Shown: piece after piece, positions 10,500 through 22,069 of the stretch
Numbering within the stretch: the first letter of the stretch is position 1
How the letters are laid out: every line of letters starts with the position of its first letter
Notes under the pieces: generated by a model
The model's input: the letters and a program-made list of their open reading frames with translations, nothing else
Told to the model about the DNA's origin: nothing
Database searches by the model: none
Program-made: the position numbers and the translations under genes
Source of the DNA: Undaria pinnatifida
Taxonomy: Eukaryota; Sar; Phaeophyceae; Laminariales; Alariaceae
Length of the DNA: 64,000 nucleotides
NCBI GenBank assembly: GCA_012845835.1
Contig: JABAKD010000018.1
Span: 2,747,229 to 2,811,228 of the forward strand
Direction: 5' to 3'

Positions 10500-13400
10500 G
10501 ACGGACGACTCCAGGCGGCAGCCCATTGTAATAGTGAAGCCTAAGAGCACAGAGAGGAGCGTATACGTACGAAGAAGCCGGGTAACAAGCCATCACCGAT
10601 ATTTGTGCGAGAGCTGAAAAACTGACCACCTTACAGTGATACACATAATTTGACATTTGTGGCCATTTTTTCCCCAGTGACATCGTCAGGGGGGCACTTC
10701 GACCGGTACTTTGTATGGGTTAGGTTTAGGGCTGGGATTGGGGTTAGCTAGCATGTTCGAAACAGGACAATAGTGTCAGACACCCCCCCCCCCTCTCACC
10801 ACAGCGTTTGTGACGATATAGTGACGTATTTGCCGGGTTGACCACATTGTGTTGTAACTCCCCCCAAAACCCCGACACATGAGAAAACAAGCAAAACGCA
10901 ACCCGGTCGACAAGCCCACGGTGTCCTACATATAGTCATGTGATTGGCATATTCTAGGTATATATTTACAAAAGGCGTCTGTTTCGCTGATTTCCGGATG
11001 TGAAAGAGCCAGCCTCGGATAACGATAACCACTGACTGCTGCTGTGTGGTGGACAAAGCACCCGAACAACAAAATATTCCCGCTGGCGGCGCAAGCTGTG
11101 AGGATCTCCGGAGCATGTGTACAGCAAGCAACCGTCCCCGAGATATGTTCTGGACAACAAATTGTCTGTCTCCACCTCATGACTGACTAAAATCATAGTT
11201 GCCATACACGGAATGCGCACGAGACAGAGGGGGGTTCATCAAGCTGCGACGGTTGCATTGTGTTTGACTGGGTTGGGTTTAGGGATACGGCTGGAGTTGG
11301 ATGAACATTCAAGTGTTTGTCGACCACATTTTCTCGAGCAAGTGGTATATTGTAACCTCTTCTTCTGATGCACGCTACGACCGAGGGTATATCGCTTTTT
11401 GGCAAACATATTTCCTGATTAACGGGGCTCCTTAACCCATTTCGTAGTCTCAAACTCTAAGTGATTTTGTGCCCATGTCGGGAGTGCGATGCTAAGACGT
11501 CGTCGGGAGATAACTCTTGCTTTGCAATACGATTGCCTTCTACACCTAGCTTGTAGACCATGTTGGGTTTGGTCTTCGTTTTGCACCCCCATACAGTTTA
11601 CAAAAAGTATTTAGTTTTCGGGTGTAGTATGTGGACCTCGTAAAACGGCGATAGGTCTCGGACTAACATGGGTTAATCACACCTCTACATCGTGTCATTT
11701 GTCCGTGCGTCTATTTTTTTTCTCAAACACGTAAGTAGAAAGGTTGTGTAACCGCTCGGCGCCTGCACATTGTACCGGGTAATCGAACACACAAAAAAAA
11801 AAGCTCCACCCCCGGGAAAAATATCTATTATTGAATTCAACCTTGTCGTTAAATGCAACAACAGTAGGATAGGTTCGGCCTCAAACCGTTTTTCGTCGGG
11901 ATGAAGACACGCATACCAACGAACCATAAGCTCAATATGACAGGCCAGCCGGGTCGATGCCCCATCTTTTATGCAATAATCTAACAAATTTCAAGGGGGC
12001 TTCGCCGGCGGCCGAGCAAGGGCCGCCGTCGAAGCAAATACCCACAGACAACGAAATATAAAACTGCAAAGTTTTGAAACGACAGTTTTCGGTGCCAAGG
12101 AAGGGCTGCTGTTCCAGGGCCCGTGAAACGTCCCACAATTCCAACAGTGATGGAAAGATGACCGGTTACGAGGACCAACGCCCGAATGGGCAGGGTAGAC
12201 CGTAACCACTTGACCGAATACGGCGGAAGGCTTTTTCAGTCATGGCCGGGGGTGTTGTTGGTGGGTGAGCTCGCGCAAAGTTCCACACTACCCAGAATGA
12301 CGGCGTGTTCCCGATAGCTTTGATATCTCCACCGCAACTGATCCCCAGGGTTCAGGTTGGATCGACACTCTTATGCATCCGTATACAGCGGCAGCTTGCG
12401 GCGCTGGAGAAGTAACGGGGACCGCCGGTAGGGACAGCTCGCCCTATCGCAATCGCCGGAACTGAAGGACACGCCAGAAAACCAGCTGGATTGCGAATGC
12501 AGTTGATACCTAGCTGAAGGTTTTTACTGTTTCCATCCGCCGGAGGATAAAAATGAACAGAAAAACTGGATTACAGTGGAAAATTTGTGTACGGTTGATG
12601 TATGTACGATTAATGCCGGACGCAATTCAGCGAAGCAGCAGCAGCAACATCAAACCATAGCAGCAGCGTGGCAGGAAATATAATGCTAGCAGCCTTGGAG
12701 AGCGGAAGTAGCGGCAGCACAGCACAGCGCGCCGCACATTCTCCGCAAGGCTCAGAATATATTGATCCTGTCCCTACACACATGAAGTAGTGCTCTTATA
12801 GTTGCCGGTATAGGGCCTGTATTTCCGGCTCTAACACACTATCACGACGAGTGTAACAACAAGCAACGGCCGATCTGAAGAAAAAAAAGACCGTCCACGA
12901 ATGAAACAACTTGATTGAGGGAAAACATAACGTAACTTTCAATAATATATATATATACACACACACTCGGGTAAATGCGTGGACGTGTACATATGCGCAT
13001 ACGCACCAGGTGCAAAACAATGAACAAGGCTTTGACACAACAACCCGAACATCAGACCCCCCCGCCGCTGTCCCAAAGTCGCGACCAAACCCAAACCTTT
13101 CGCACGAGCATTCTCTCACTCTCAACGCAATTTCGGCGACTGTTTGAATTACATGATAAACATCCAACGCTCCATACATTTCCGTTTAAGTGGTACGTCG
13201 TAAACCTACATAAAATATATCGGGTATTAGTAGCAGTAGCAGGTAAGCCGCTCTGCAGCACGACGAAACGAATAACTTGTTAGGTTCCGTGTACACATTT
13301 ATTTATAGCCTTGTAAATCATTGAAAAATAACATTTCGCGCCAGTTTGAATGCGCAAGCAAGTCATCGCGCCTTGTGACTTGAGTGTGTGATGCGTGATT

Positions 13401-13760
13401 GCCCGACGATCATTTCACCGCGCGCCACGCTCAACAGACACACATCTCTGTCTCCGGCCCAACTCTTCCCTCGATGGCGTGGCCACCACACAGGAACAAC
13501 CAAGCCCAGGACCTCGTCTTTCACAGAATTCGATCTCACCACGCACCTACACATATATTGATCTGCTGCTGCTACGTACGATCTCCTTCTGCTGCCAAGC
13601 GGCTCTGAAAGTCGCCATCTTCGTCGCTACTGTCGCTGCCTCCGCGTCCACCACCGTCATTATCACCACGGCACGGCACGAGATCTCCAACCTCTTTCCG
13701 GGCGTCTTCCGCACCTGCGTTCTGTGAGTAAGGTGGGTGGCCGTGTATCTAACATAAGAA
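10500..13760. other. non-coding DNA with no recognisable gene
   Basis: No open frame here shows a domain, signal peptide or consistent splice borders. There is a degenerate TTAGGG/TTTAGGG-like stretch near 10715-10755, a short A/T-rich spot (12945-12960), and clusters of GCAGCA near 12640-12670. Nothing could be named. Confidence 0.35.
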
Positions 13761-13764
13761 ACAG

Positions 13765-14035
13765 GCTGCGGTTGGGGGGGGGGGGGGCGTACCCCCTCTT
13801 TCGCCGTCAGGTTTAAGCCCGTCGCAACAATGACTCTGTCCCTCTCGGACAAAAAACGACCTCGTTGGGGTGATTTTTTCCTTTGTTTGGCGCAGCGATA
13901 CTATTCATTCCATCGCGGATTCACATCACAGGCATTAAACAGCACGACGAAGGCTTAAATACCACAAGGAACAGGGGGGGGGGGGGGAAGTATCCCTCAC
14001 GCGAGTGACACCGCAAGCCACTGCAGAAAAAAACA
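13765..14035. repeat. MITE-like repeat with CGCGCG palindrome, copy 3
   Basis: The stretch begins with a 14-G run and CGTACCCCC. It contains GACTCTGTCCCTCTCGGACA, GGTGATTTTTTCCTTTGTTTG, GCGCAGCGATA and CCGCAAGCCACTG, all aligned with copies 1 and 2. The second G run (13974-13987) splits it. It is non-coding. Confidence 0.45.
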
Positions 14036-14124
14036 CACGCCAGAGAGACCCCCGCCTCCCCCCGTACTGTAGTCTGGTCATGTATACGTGTGCCTTCTTG
14101 TGAAGCGTGCTACTACCTCTTTTT

Positions 14125-14386
14125 GGCGCGTGCTACGATATGGGTATACCTTTTTCTGGCTTTTTTTCTTTCTGAATGACGGAGCTCCTTAACCTCACAA
14201 TCGTTGGAAATACGACCGGGTCTTGCACGATTCTCGTCATTTACGTAGGCCTTGGGATTTCATCATCCAGTATGTAGCAGTTTTGTTTTTTTGTTCCGGA
14301 TCAGTTTTTGGGAGGGACGTGTCTGAAGCTCCGAAATTGAGGAACCTCAGAAAAAAAGCGGCGCACCTCTGTCGCAGCACGCGTCG
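14125..14386 (+). mobile_element. MITE-like element, TIR family CGCGTGCTACGATA, copy A
   Basis: The left end reads GGCGCGTGCTACGATATGGG and the right end is its approximate inverse (GTCGCAGCACGCGTC). Internal landmarks are TTCTGAATGACGGAGCTCCT, a CACGATTCTCGT word, and AAATTGAGGAACCTCAGAAA near the right end. The same landmarks appear at 47290-47570 and, inverted, at 54176-54461. It is about 260 bp and non-coding, so it is probably non-autonomous. Confidence 0.6.
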
Positions 14387-14878
14387 AAAGTGGACGTGGG
14401 ACCGCCGGCAACTACACCGTGCATACAACATCACTCAGCTTATCGTTTTGTTCGTTGACCTGGGCAAGTCGGCTGTGCAGCGATGCTGGCCCGGGGCTCC
14501 TGCTAATTCTTTAGCGGTGTGGGTGTGGAGGTTTGCGCGGTGCTTGTCGAGTTGAGATACACAGTGATTCGGCCGAGTTTTGGCGTCTTCGTGACCAAGC
14601 GAGCTACCCATGGCATTACACCGTACACTTACTCCTGAATTCCACAGGAGGAGCCCGTGATCAGCTATCCCTGCACACCGGGTGCGGCAGTCGGACCTGA
14701 AACAATAACAAAAAGAGACCACTTAAAATATTGAGGGCATGGAAGACAGCGACGTTCCCAAGAATCTCTACATACCGGTTAGATGCTGCGGTCCGCGAGC
14801 AACAACACGCGTACCTATACGCGTCGGAAGGAAGCCCTATAGGAATCGGGACGCATGTTGCGGCAGAGGTGTTCGACA

Positions 14879-15032
14879 CCTCACCCAATAACCTCACCTA
14901 ATAACCTCACCTAATAACCTCACCTAATAACCTCACCTAATAACCTCACCTAATAACCTCCCCTAATAACCTCACCTAATAACCTCACCTAGCAACCTCA
15001 CCTAAAAACCTCACCCAATAATCTTACCCAAT
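14879..15032 (+). repeat. 13-bp minisatellite (TAATAACCTCACC)
   Basis: About ten head-to-tail units of TAATAACCTCACC are present, with occasional substitutions toward the right end. The array ends about 60 bases before the stop codon of the minus-strand ORF at 15091. Confidence 0.85.
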
Positions 15033-15090
15033 AAGATGCGTTTGATTCCGCGGCTTCTCACCCGAGGAGCTCGACACTCACCTGATAGCC

Positions 15091-15423
15091 TCACCCGAAA
15101 AATAACCGGATTTTTGTAAGCAGAAAATGCAACCCAATAAACAAGCCTACAAGACCTAGGAATACGAAAACTATGGTTGCTATAACAGAGTCGGTCAACG
15201 GTACAGCCTCCCCCCCCCCCCCCAAACTTCCTTTAACGGAATTGCCGGTTCTGAAGTGACCAGCTCCACCGGCCCCGTGCACCTCCTCCTGAAGAACGGT
15301 GCCCCGTGCCACTCCGACGCCATCGCTCGATACTCCTTTGTAAACACGAAAACACGTGAAAAACATGTTTTTCATGGCATCCTTCCCGCCGTGAAACGTT
15401 CGTTCAAGAAAATCGCTGGCCAT
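15091..15423 (-). CDS. small predicted membrane protein, function unknown
   Basis: An ATG at 15423 sits in a good initiation context (GCCATGGCC) and opens 110 codons to TGA. The N-terminal half is hydrophilic (MASDFLERTF, then KDAMKNMF), the middle is Gly-rich, and residues about 76-105 form one strongly hydrophobic membrane segment (TIVFVFLGLVGLFIGLHFLL) followed by a short basic tail. A G14 run lies inside the frame, so length could vary. A decayed relative lies at 18430-18665 and a fragment at 31-57. I do not recognise the family. It could be a single exon of a larger gene. Confidence 0.4.
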   Translation of the reverse strand: MASDFLERTFHGGKDAMKNMFFTCFRVYKGVSSDGVGVARGTVLQEEVHGAGGAGHFRTGNSVKGSLGGGGEAVPLTDSVIATIVFVFLGLVGLFIGLHFLLTKIRLFFG

Positions 15424-15499
15424 GGCGGGGGGGGGGGGGAGGGGAGCGTACTCATTAGTTGCCTGCCTTAAAAATTTTGACCATTGACCACGCACCCCT

Positions 15500-17170
15500 T
15501 TCGAGACGGAGCACCGTTCCTACCCCTAATAGAGACGCCTCCAACGTTTGGGCGCTCGTTGCGCTTCTTCCATGCACTAGGTACATAAAAAACTGTTCGC
15601 TTATCCTATATGCCCGTCCTGTTTCGCCGTCTGCGGCCACCATCTATGGTTGGGGAGGGGGGGGAGGTCTGTCGAGGAATCGGTCAAAGTACAAAAAGTT
15701 CGAAGTTCGAATTGATGGCATTCTGACGAGCTCGAGTTTAAAAAGCCCCCCCCCCCCGGCCCTGAAGAAACAAAAACGCCAAAAGAAAGGGCTACCTCTG
15801 TCGTGAGTGTGCATCGTGCGGGATGACTCCAGAGGCCACATCACATCACATGCACATGCTACGTGCTGCACAGCTCTTCTTGCCCTCTTTGTCATGCCCT
15901 ATGGGCTAAACAAAACCCATCCCACGATGACGGTGGAGTACGATCGCAGCATATAGTTTTCTGAGGCTACTTCGTAGCGTGAGGAGCTCTCCCTATCCCT
16001 CTCTATATTGCACTCAAAACACATGCACTTCTAGCAGAACACAAAGTGCAACCCGATCAGCTAATGGGGGCCGGAGTTCGGCACGGTATCGACACGGGGG
16101 AACACTGTTTGTTGTTGTTTGCGTCCCGGGGCGATGTCGGAGTTGAAGATGTATGCGGGAGAACCCATGATCCGGTGGTCATGAGACATCGATGGTCCCT
16201 TGACCTAGATCTGTGTATCGAAACGCGTTGCAAAACACAAAAAAGGGCATGCGAGCACGATATGTAGGAGCTCCTCGGTTGACGGGGCCTGAGTTAGTCT
16301 TCTTACGCAATTTAAATGGTCAGACCAAAATGCGTGCCATTCTTATCGTAGCACGCGTCCAAGTAGAACAAACCACCCAGCGAATAGAGCGGAGGGGGGG
16401 GGGGGATTCCGTAAGGAGCCCAACCCTCAATCCAGTTTCCTTTACTGTAGAAAAACAATCAACCTTCTCCCAAAATGACCTGTTGTTACAGTACTGCGAG
16501 GTCAGGGGGGGGGGGGGGCGCATGGTGATCAACGACCAACACACCTTCACCCCGGGCAGGCCGGAAAAAAAAAAAAAAACGCACACATTATATTTTCTGA
16601 AAAACAACACCCGTTCAAACATCCTGGAGGACGAGATTTGAACAGATCCCGCCAGCAGCCCGGGTGACGACGACCGACCTTGCTTCGATATGCTTTCTGT
16701 TCGTTGAATAAGTTCAAGTTCATAACTGGCAATTGGCATCATCGGCACGTCACGAACTTGAACCGGGCATTGCTTGGATTCTATACCAGCTATACAGGTG
16801 CTCGGGAAGTCCGACATATATAGGTAGTGTCATGGGACGCACAATCATTTATTTCCGTTGTGCAAACCGGGAATTGCCCCTCCCAGGAGGATTGGTTATG
16901 TACTCGGGGCCGGAAGCGGGGGGGGGGGGGGGTTGTGAGTTAACGGAGTCGGGTGGCAGTTATTGGAACATATGTCATGCTTGTTTGTCTCCACGGAGAA
17001 CACGAAGAACTAACACGTACGCATACATCGATTTGACCACCCAACGCATACATAACTACACTACTACTCTTTCTACGGAGAAACAGGGTAAAAAAAAGGT
17101 AAGGGTGATTTTGAGATTTCTAAAAAAGAAGAAAATGCCGCAAGGCTGACTTTCCGCCACAGACCAATGG
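15500..17170. other. non-coding DNA with G/C homopolymer runs
   Basis: The stretch contains many G or C runs of 8-14 bases and one A run (16565-16579). At 16336-16360 the word CTTATCGTAGCACGCGTCC matches an end of the CGCGTGCTACGATA element family. No gene is supported. Confidence 0.35.
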
Positions 17171-17174
17171 TACG

Positions 17175-17575
17175 GTAGGGGGGGGGTACCCCTTTTAGGG
17201 GCCCTTTTTGTTCAGCCTCGCTAGGTAGGGGTTACTCGCGCGAGTGATTTCCCCCCTGTTCCTTGCGGTACTAGGCTTTCGTGCTGTTGAACCCCTTGAG
17301 AGCCCCCAAACCCCTCCCCATACTAATTTCAAGTAAATTTGTCCCCATTAAGGGTTTTCAGTAGTGAAGGCGTTAAATATCTCGATATGAATCCCAAATG
17401 GGACGGTCAGCGACGCTTGCGCCAAAAACAAACCGCCGAAACGAGCTTGTTTCAGCGAGGTACAGAGCCACTCGCGCGACTGGCTAGGACCCGCGCAGAG
17501 AAAACTGGGCGGTACCCCCCCCACCGTAGCTTTCGTCCACAATGTTCAGAGGAAATTTCAAGGCCCCATACCCCC
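17175..17575. repeat. MITE-like repeat with CGCGCG palindrome, copy 4 (inverted)
   Basis: The stretch begins with GGGGGGTACCCC and ends with GGCGGTACCCCCCCC. It contains TTACTCGCGCGAGTGATT (17232-17249), CTGTTCCTTGCGGTA and, toward the right, GCGAGGTACAGAGCCACTCG, in the order and orientation expected for an inverted family member. A second short repeat (CCCTTGAGAGCCCCC and following, 17290-17370) lies inside; its relative is at 24662. Confidence 0.45.
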
Positions 17576-17759
17576 CGGGAGGGAAATCCCGAGCCCTTTG
17601 GGTCACCCTGCTGTCGGGCTCGGTGGCCGCGACTGAAAAGCTATACCTGGTGGTACCTGGTACCTCTCAGTAGGTATGTCGTTATTTTACTGGGATTTTT
17701 AGCGCGAACCAAGTTTTCAAAATTTGACCCCGGCACTCTGTGCTCTGACTCCAGATCTC

Positions 17760-17945
17760 ACTTTTTTATGTTTCTGGTGGAAGCATGAATTGCATCAGAT
17801 GTGATATAGTCTATGCGTGTACCACCTTGGGTTATTTGTGTGTTTTCCCTAGGGTATTCCTCAGCTCCGGAGTGACTGGAGCCTGTACTGTGGCGCCACG
17901 GACTTGATCATGCGAGTTAATGTGAGAACAATAACAACAACAACT
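17760..17945 (+). repeat. unoccupied paralogue of the gypsy-relic target site
   Basis: The left part (CATGAATTGCATCAGATGTG) resembles the left flank of the LTR element at 19182 (CATGAATTACGTCAGCTATG). The right part (AGTGACTGGAGCCTGTACTG, CACGGACTTGATCATGCG) resembles its right flank at 22880-22950. The two halves are joined here with no LTR sequence between them, so this is the same repeat without the insertion. Confidence 0.6.
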
Positions 17946-18429
17946 CTGCAGTAGTAGTCGGTGTTGTACACTCGTCCGACGGCAATGGTTTTATGAGCGC
18001 CACTTTTTTTTTTTGCCGCTTCATTTTTTTAAAGAGTGTTTCCCCCGAACAAAAAAATAATAATATTTTGTCGACGCCTCAAACTAAACTATGATTAGTC
18101 TATGACGTGTGTTTGTGAAAATTTCCGCTCTTGTAAGCTGAGAGGAGAGAGGAGAAAAGAGGAGCAAACGAGCAGACCCAACAGGAGACCCGGGACACAG
18201 ATCCTGCGGTGCTCAATAAAGCCAAGATAATAGTAAAAACCCAGCTCGATATCTACTCGGCAATACTAAGAAATGGGTTAAATTACTACTATTACAACTC
18301 GATTTTTGGTCGGCGAACACAAGAAATATGTTCAACAAGAAAAACTCTGAAAAAATCATTGATATTGATTGTTAATACGAAACATCCGAGGTACATGATT
18401 CTACGATAGCTCCCCCCAAAAATCAGCGA

Positions 18430-18665
18430 TTTCCTTTGACGAGCGTTTCGTGTCTGCTCAACCCGAGGAAGGATGCTATGAAAAGGATGTCTTCCCAAGT
18501 TTTCTTGTTTCGCAAAGGGCTATCGAACGGTAACGTTGGGATAGCAAGGAGAAGGGGCGCCGTATTTCAGCAGATACAGCCGGGAGTTGGTTTCGAAACC
18601 GGCGCTTTCGTTGAAGAAAAAATGGAGTGGAGCTTCGTACCGAAGAACGCCTCCGAGCTGAGCCC
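18430..18665 (+). pseudogene. decayed relative of the 15.4-kb membrane-protein ORF
   Basis: The bases align with the minus strand of 15240-15423. CAGCGATTTTCTTGAACGAA there corresponds to CAGCGATTTCCTTTGACGAG here; GGAAGGATGCTATGAAAA matches closely; GAAACCGGCGCTTTCG matches near the right end. Small indels change the frame, and the transmembrane segment is not seen. Confidence 0.5.
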
Positions 18666-18709
18666 ATTTTCCCTTGTTTGTTACAGTATTATATTGATTG
18701 ACAGGTAGG

Positions 18710-19181
18710 TGGTGTTTTGTACTGTATATTATATGGTGGAATTATTAGCATATATATGTTATATTCTCCCATTATTTATTGCCCATCCCCGTCTATTGTC
18801 CTCGCTCTTTGCCTTTTTCTTTTCCCCTCTCTGCACAAGACGCACACCTCAAATAGAGCTAGGGTCACTATGATCAGGCCCTCCTCCCCCCTCCCCACAG
18901 CACGACACGTACGTGCCGTTACTTCTTGCATCGCGACAATATTTCATCCCTTGCTTTCGCCTTGTCGACTCCGGTTTTGAATTGCGCCTACCCACGGTGC
19001 TATATTAACCCGCATTCCCGACTCTAAAAAATATCCTGGTCTAACTCCCAAGTAAGTGTTTTGACCCGATGTATGTAGGGAGCGCGGTGTTAAAAGGGTT
19101 AGCAGGCACTCTCAGCGTTTGCTCGTTATACTCTTCTGGCGGAGACATGAATTACGTCAGCTATGATATACGCATGAAATG
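18710..19181. other. non-coding spacer left of the gypsy relic
   Basis: This is A/T-rich DNA followed by the left half of a dispersed repeat (19130-19181) that is interrupted by the LTR element. No gene is seen. Confidence 0.4.
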
Positions 19182-19457
19182 TGTACCGCTGTGGTCGTAT
19201 CAGTGAATTTTTTGCCGTAAATAGAATAATGGTTGGATACATTTTGTTAGGGAGTTCAATTGTCACTATTGGCGTTTATTGTGAGCTCTTGAGATCTTGA
19301 GATACAAACGGGAAGGTCCATGGCCGATGGCATGGCACTTCCCCGTGCGATAACGAATGAACTATTGCACTGTCTGTGGACAAACACACTCCGAGCCTAC
19401 GAGAGGAAGTCCTCGGGAGCTGATACCACCGGGCCCGCTGTCGCGCGAGTCGGTACA
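19182..19457 (+). repeat. 5' LTR of the gypsy relic
   Basis: It begins TGTACCGCTGTGGTCGTATC and ends GCGCGAGTCGGTACA. It aligns over its full length with 22549-22842, roughly 80-85% by eye with small indels, which implies an old insertion. Confidence 0.7.
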
Positions 19458-19559
19458 ATTCAATTTAATTGGATAAACAAGCTCTGCTTACTGCCGAAAA
19501 CGTGCCCAAATTGCTTTTCGGAGGCCGTAGTCGCGTGTTGATGTTGGAAACCAGCCGAA

Positions 19560-20237
19560 GCAATGGGAGAATACCCTACAGCAGCGAGAGGGACGCGAGC
19601 GTAGGGCGCTGGCAGAGTCTATTCTGCAAGTTGGGGCAACCCAAGAGGTGGAGGTCGTGCCGGTGGCAGACTGAAGCCGGAAGTAAAGGTGGCTATAGGA
19701 GGAGACAGACCACCTAGGTTGGGTGGTGATGTTGTTACCTTCGAAGATATTCGTGAATTTTTTGTTGCCTGCTTGGAGTACGAGCAGCCAATGCATATCA
19801 CACACCAAGATGGAGGAGACCGAGTACTCGCGAGGAGGCGAGAGCTGGTGGTAGATTCGGCGACCCGATTGATGGTGGCTGATGAGTTCTACGATGGCAA
19901 GCCCTGGGTCGACCTCTCCGAGGAGGAGCTAATGCAAGGGTTTGTTGGCATTGATATGCAGCAGACGAGTGATGAAGATTTTTGCCGCCAGATATTCCGT
20001 GTGCTGAAGATGGATGCAAGCGTGCCGGTAGATAGCAGGGTGTTCGTGCAAAAACGTGCCCTGCGGAAATACCTTGCTGACAGCGGAATCACGAAGGTGG
20101 TGAGGCCCGACGGTCGGCAGTACACGCTAAAGCATAGAAAGGTGCTGGTTAAAGCAGTAGCGCGGGGGCAATCAAGCGACTCGAGCTCCGCTGCAAGGTG
20201 GAAAAAAATACATGCGTTTCGATCTCGTAGCGCATGA
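19560..20237 (+). pseudogene. gag remnant of the gypsy relic
   Basis: A 182-codon open stretch (from 19689) encodes a charged, largely helical protein without cysteines. Upstream, another frame (about 19555-19670) reads a Glu/Arg-rich helix (QWENTLQQREGRERRALAES), so a frame change separates them. The position before the zinc knuckle fits gag capsid or matrix. I do not recognise specific motifs. Confidence 0.5.
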
Positions 20238-20448
20238 CCCTGACACGGTTGTTCAACATTATCGCTGAGCAACGGGACCAAGCTGCAATTGAGGCCAATG
20301 ATCCTCAACGTTGGTAAACAGCAAAACGGCGTGACGTTAGGTCGATGGCTGCTGCGGGGACCACGCCGCAGGGAAGCGCTGCTGACCAGCACTAACCACG
20401 CGAGAATGTCCAGGCTGCTGGTGTGAAAGCAGAGCGGAATTGTCGGTA

Positions 20449-20820
20449 CGACAACGAGTGTTTCGTATGTGGCAAACAGGGACACAAGCAGTGGGACTGC
20501 CCCCAAAGCTAGCAGGGTAAGGCGGGGAAAGGCATCCATTGCCAGAGCCACAGCCAGACCCCCATACAGCAGCAGCAGTCCACAAATGGTCCCGCTCAGC
20601 ATACCCGGAGCAAGACAACTGGGATGGCTCCTGCGTCTGCCACCCCTCGAGCTAGTGGGTACCAGACCGCCTAAAAACCGGTGGTTTGGAAGACCGAACC
20701 TGCTGCCCCTGAAGCGTCTACGCAGAATGACGACGACTACGTGTACATTTTCGTGCGAGGGAGAATATGGCGCCAGTGGAAAACGGGCTCACCGAGACGG
20801 TGCAGCACCAGGTTTCTTAA
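20449..20820 (+). pseudogene. gag nucleocapsid remnant with CCHC zinc knuckle
   Basis: The frame reads CFVCGKQGHKQWDC (C-X2-C-X4-H-X4-C), a classical retroviral-type zinc knuckle that binds RNA in Gag. It is followed by a stop, then a Gln/Pro/Ser-rich tail typical of the spacer before protease, with further stops. Confidence 0.7.
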
Positions 20821-21031
20821 AACGCTAGGCCACATAATGCAACACCGGTTCTTGACTCCGTTTCGGTGCAGCCGCCGGCAACCGCGTCACAGCAGTGGCG
20901 TGGAGATTCCAGCACCTTTTATTCCGCGCGTGTCGCGGTCGTGCAGCCTGGCAGATGTGATGGCACGATCGTGGATTCGGCGGAGAACGAACCGCATGTG
21001 GAGGGCCTGACGCAGTATCACGCGGGGCGCC

Positions 21032-21604
21032 TTGCTGTTCCCGTTGCTTCCGAGGGCTTCCGAGGCTGCTGAAGTCAATGTGCTCTTGGATTCTGGTTTA
21101 AATATGACAGCAATGTCGGAGGAGCTGGTACAGGCCCTGCGGGGACAGCCGGGGATGATCCAAGCCGCGTTAACGCAGGTGTTTGTTGGGCATGCCCGTG
21201 TGGTGACGTCGTTGGGCCAGGATTGTGATATTGAGACGCAATCGTGTCCGCTCCACTCAACGACCGAAACACCATGGTGACCAGTCCGATATACCATGCC
21301 GTTTTTCGTGCTCCCTGGGGGAGGCGATGCGGTTATCAACGCTCAGAAAACGCAGAGAGAGAAACTCGGTATGGACGTCATGGCGCAGCTCAAGGCCCCT
21401 GTGCCGAAGGCACAAGGGCGTCAATATGGCGGTGAGATGGAGCGTACAGCTCGTTCTGGGGTCGAGCCCAACAATGGTGCTGTTCTGCGAGTGGTGATGG
21501 TTGTCACGGCGTTCGTGCCGGGCGGTGACGCGCCAGGCGACGTGGACGATGAGATCGCACTGACGCTGCCGTCTCAACGACCCAGGATTGCGAGGTGGAA
21601 ATGA
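21032..21604 (+). pseudogene. retropepsin remnant
   Basis: The frame contains VNVLLDSGLNMTAMSEELV, where DSG is the aspartic-protease active-site motif. A second frame from 21296 continues with a FVLPGGGDAVI segment and a REKLGMDVMAQLKAP segment, wording that from memory is frequent in gypsy proteases. The split between frames shows inactivation. Confidence 0.6.
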
Positions 21605-22060
21605 GGGATCGTGTGGGCTTGTGGGATACGGCTATCGATAACGCGGTTGATGATGGCTCCCCTCCGGAATGTGCCAAGATGTTGCGCGACATCGTTTTTC
21701 GCGCGCACCTTGACGAGATATGTCGGGCGCTGTCAGGTGACTCACCTGCATGGAAGAAGCCTGTGGCGGTCCGGTTTCATTCAGGAGCAAGCGTGGTGCG
21801 GTCGAAGCCCCCACCTGAACGTAGTCGCCTGCGGTGGGAGTGCGGCAAAGTCTGGCCCCGACTGCCGCTCGGTAGCGACGACGAGTTTGTCGTCAAGGTG
21901 GCCTGGGAAGGGCCGGAGGGCGGGTAGAGCACCTGGGAGCCGGTGTCGCGCGTGTTCGAAGGCGCGACGGCCGTGCTGTGAAAAGAGCTAAGGGCGCCGG
22001 CGCTGGTGACGGATTACACGCGGGGATTCGTACAGCGGTACGGGCTGCGCTTTTTATCAT
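21595..22060 (+). pseudogene. RT N-terminal stub fused to chromodomain remnant
   Basis: The frame reads MRDRVGLWDTAIDNAVDDG and PPECAKMLRDIVF, which fits the linker before gypsy RT. After about 21840 the same frame reads FVVKVAWEGPEGG, stop, STWEPVSRVFEG, which matches the core of a chromodomain (V-K-W-x-G, then T-W-E-P). RT, RNase H and integrase should lie between these, so a deletion of about 2-3 kb is inferred. Two in-frame stops follow. Confidence 0.6.
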
Positions 22061-22069
22061 GTTGTGGTT

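Noticed and set aside
10715-10755. Interstitial telomere sequence (also near 48865 and 58700)
   Set aside because: TTAGGG-like words are few and irregular, so chance in G/T-rich DNA is sufficient.
14879-15032. CRISPR-like array
   Set aside because: The 13-bp units are head to tail with no spacers; it is a minisatellite.
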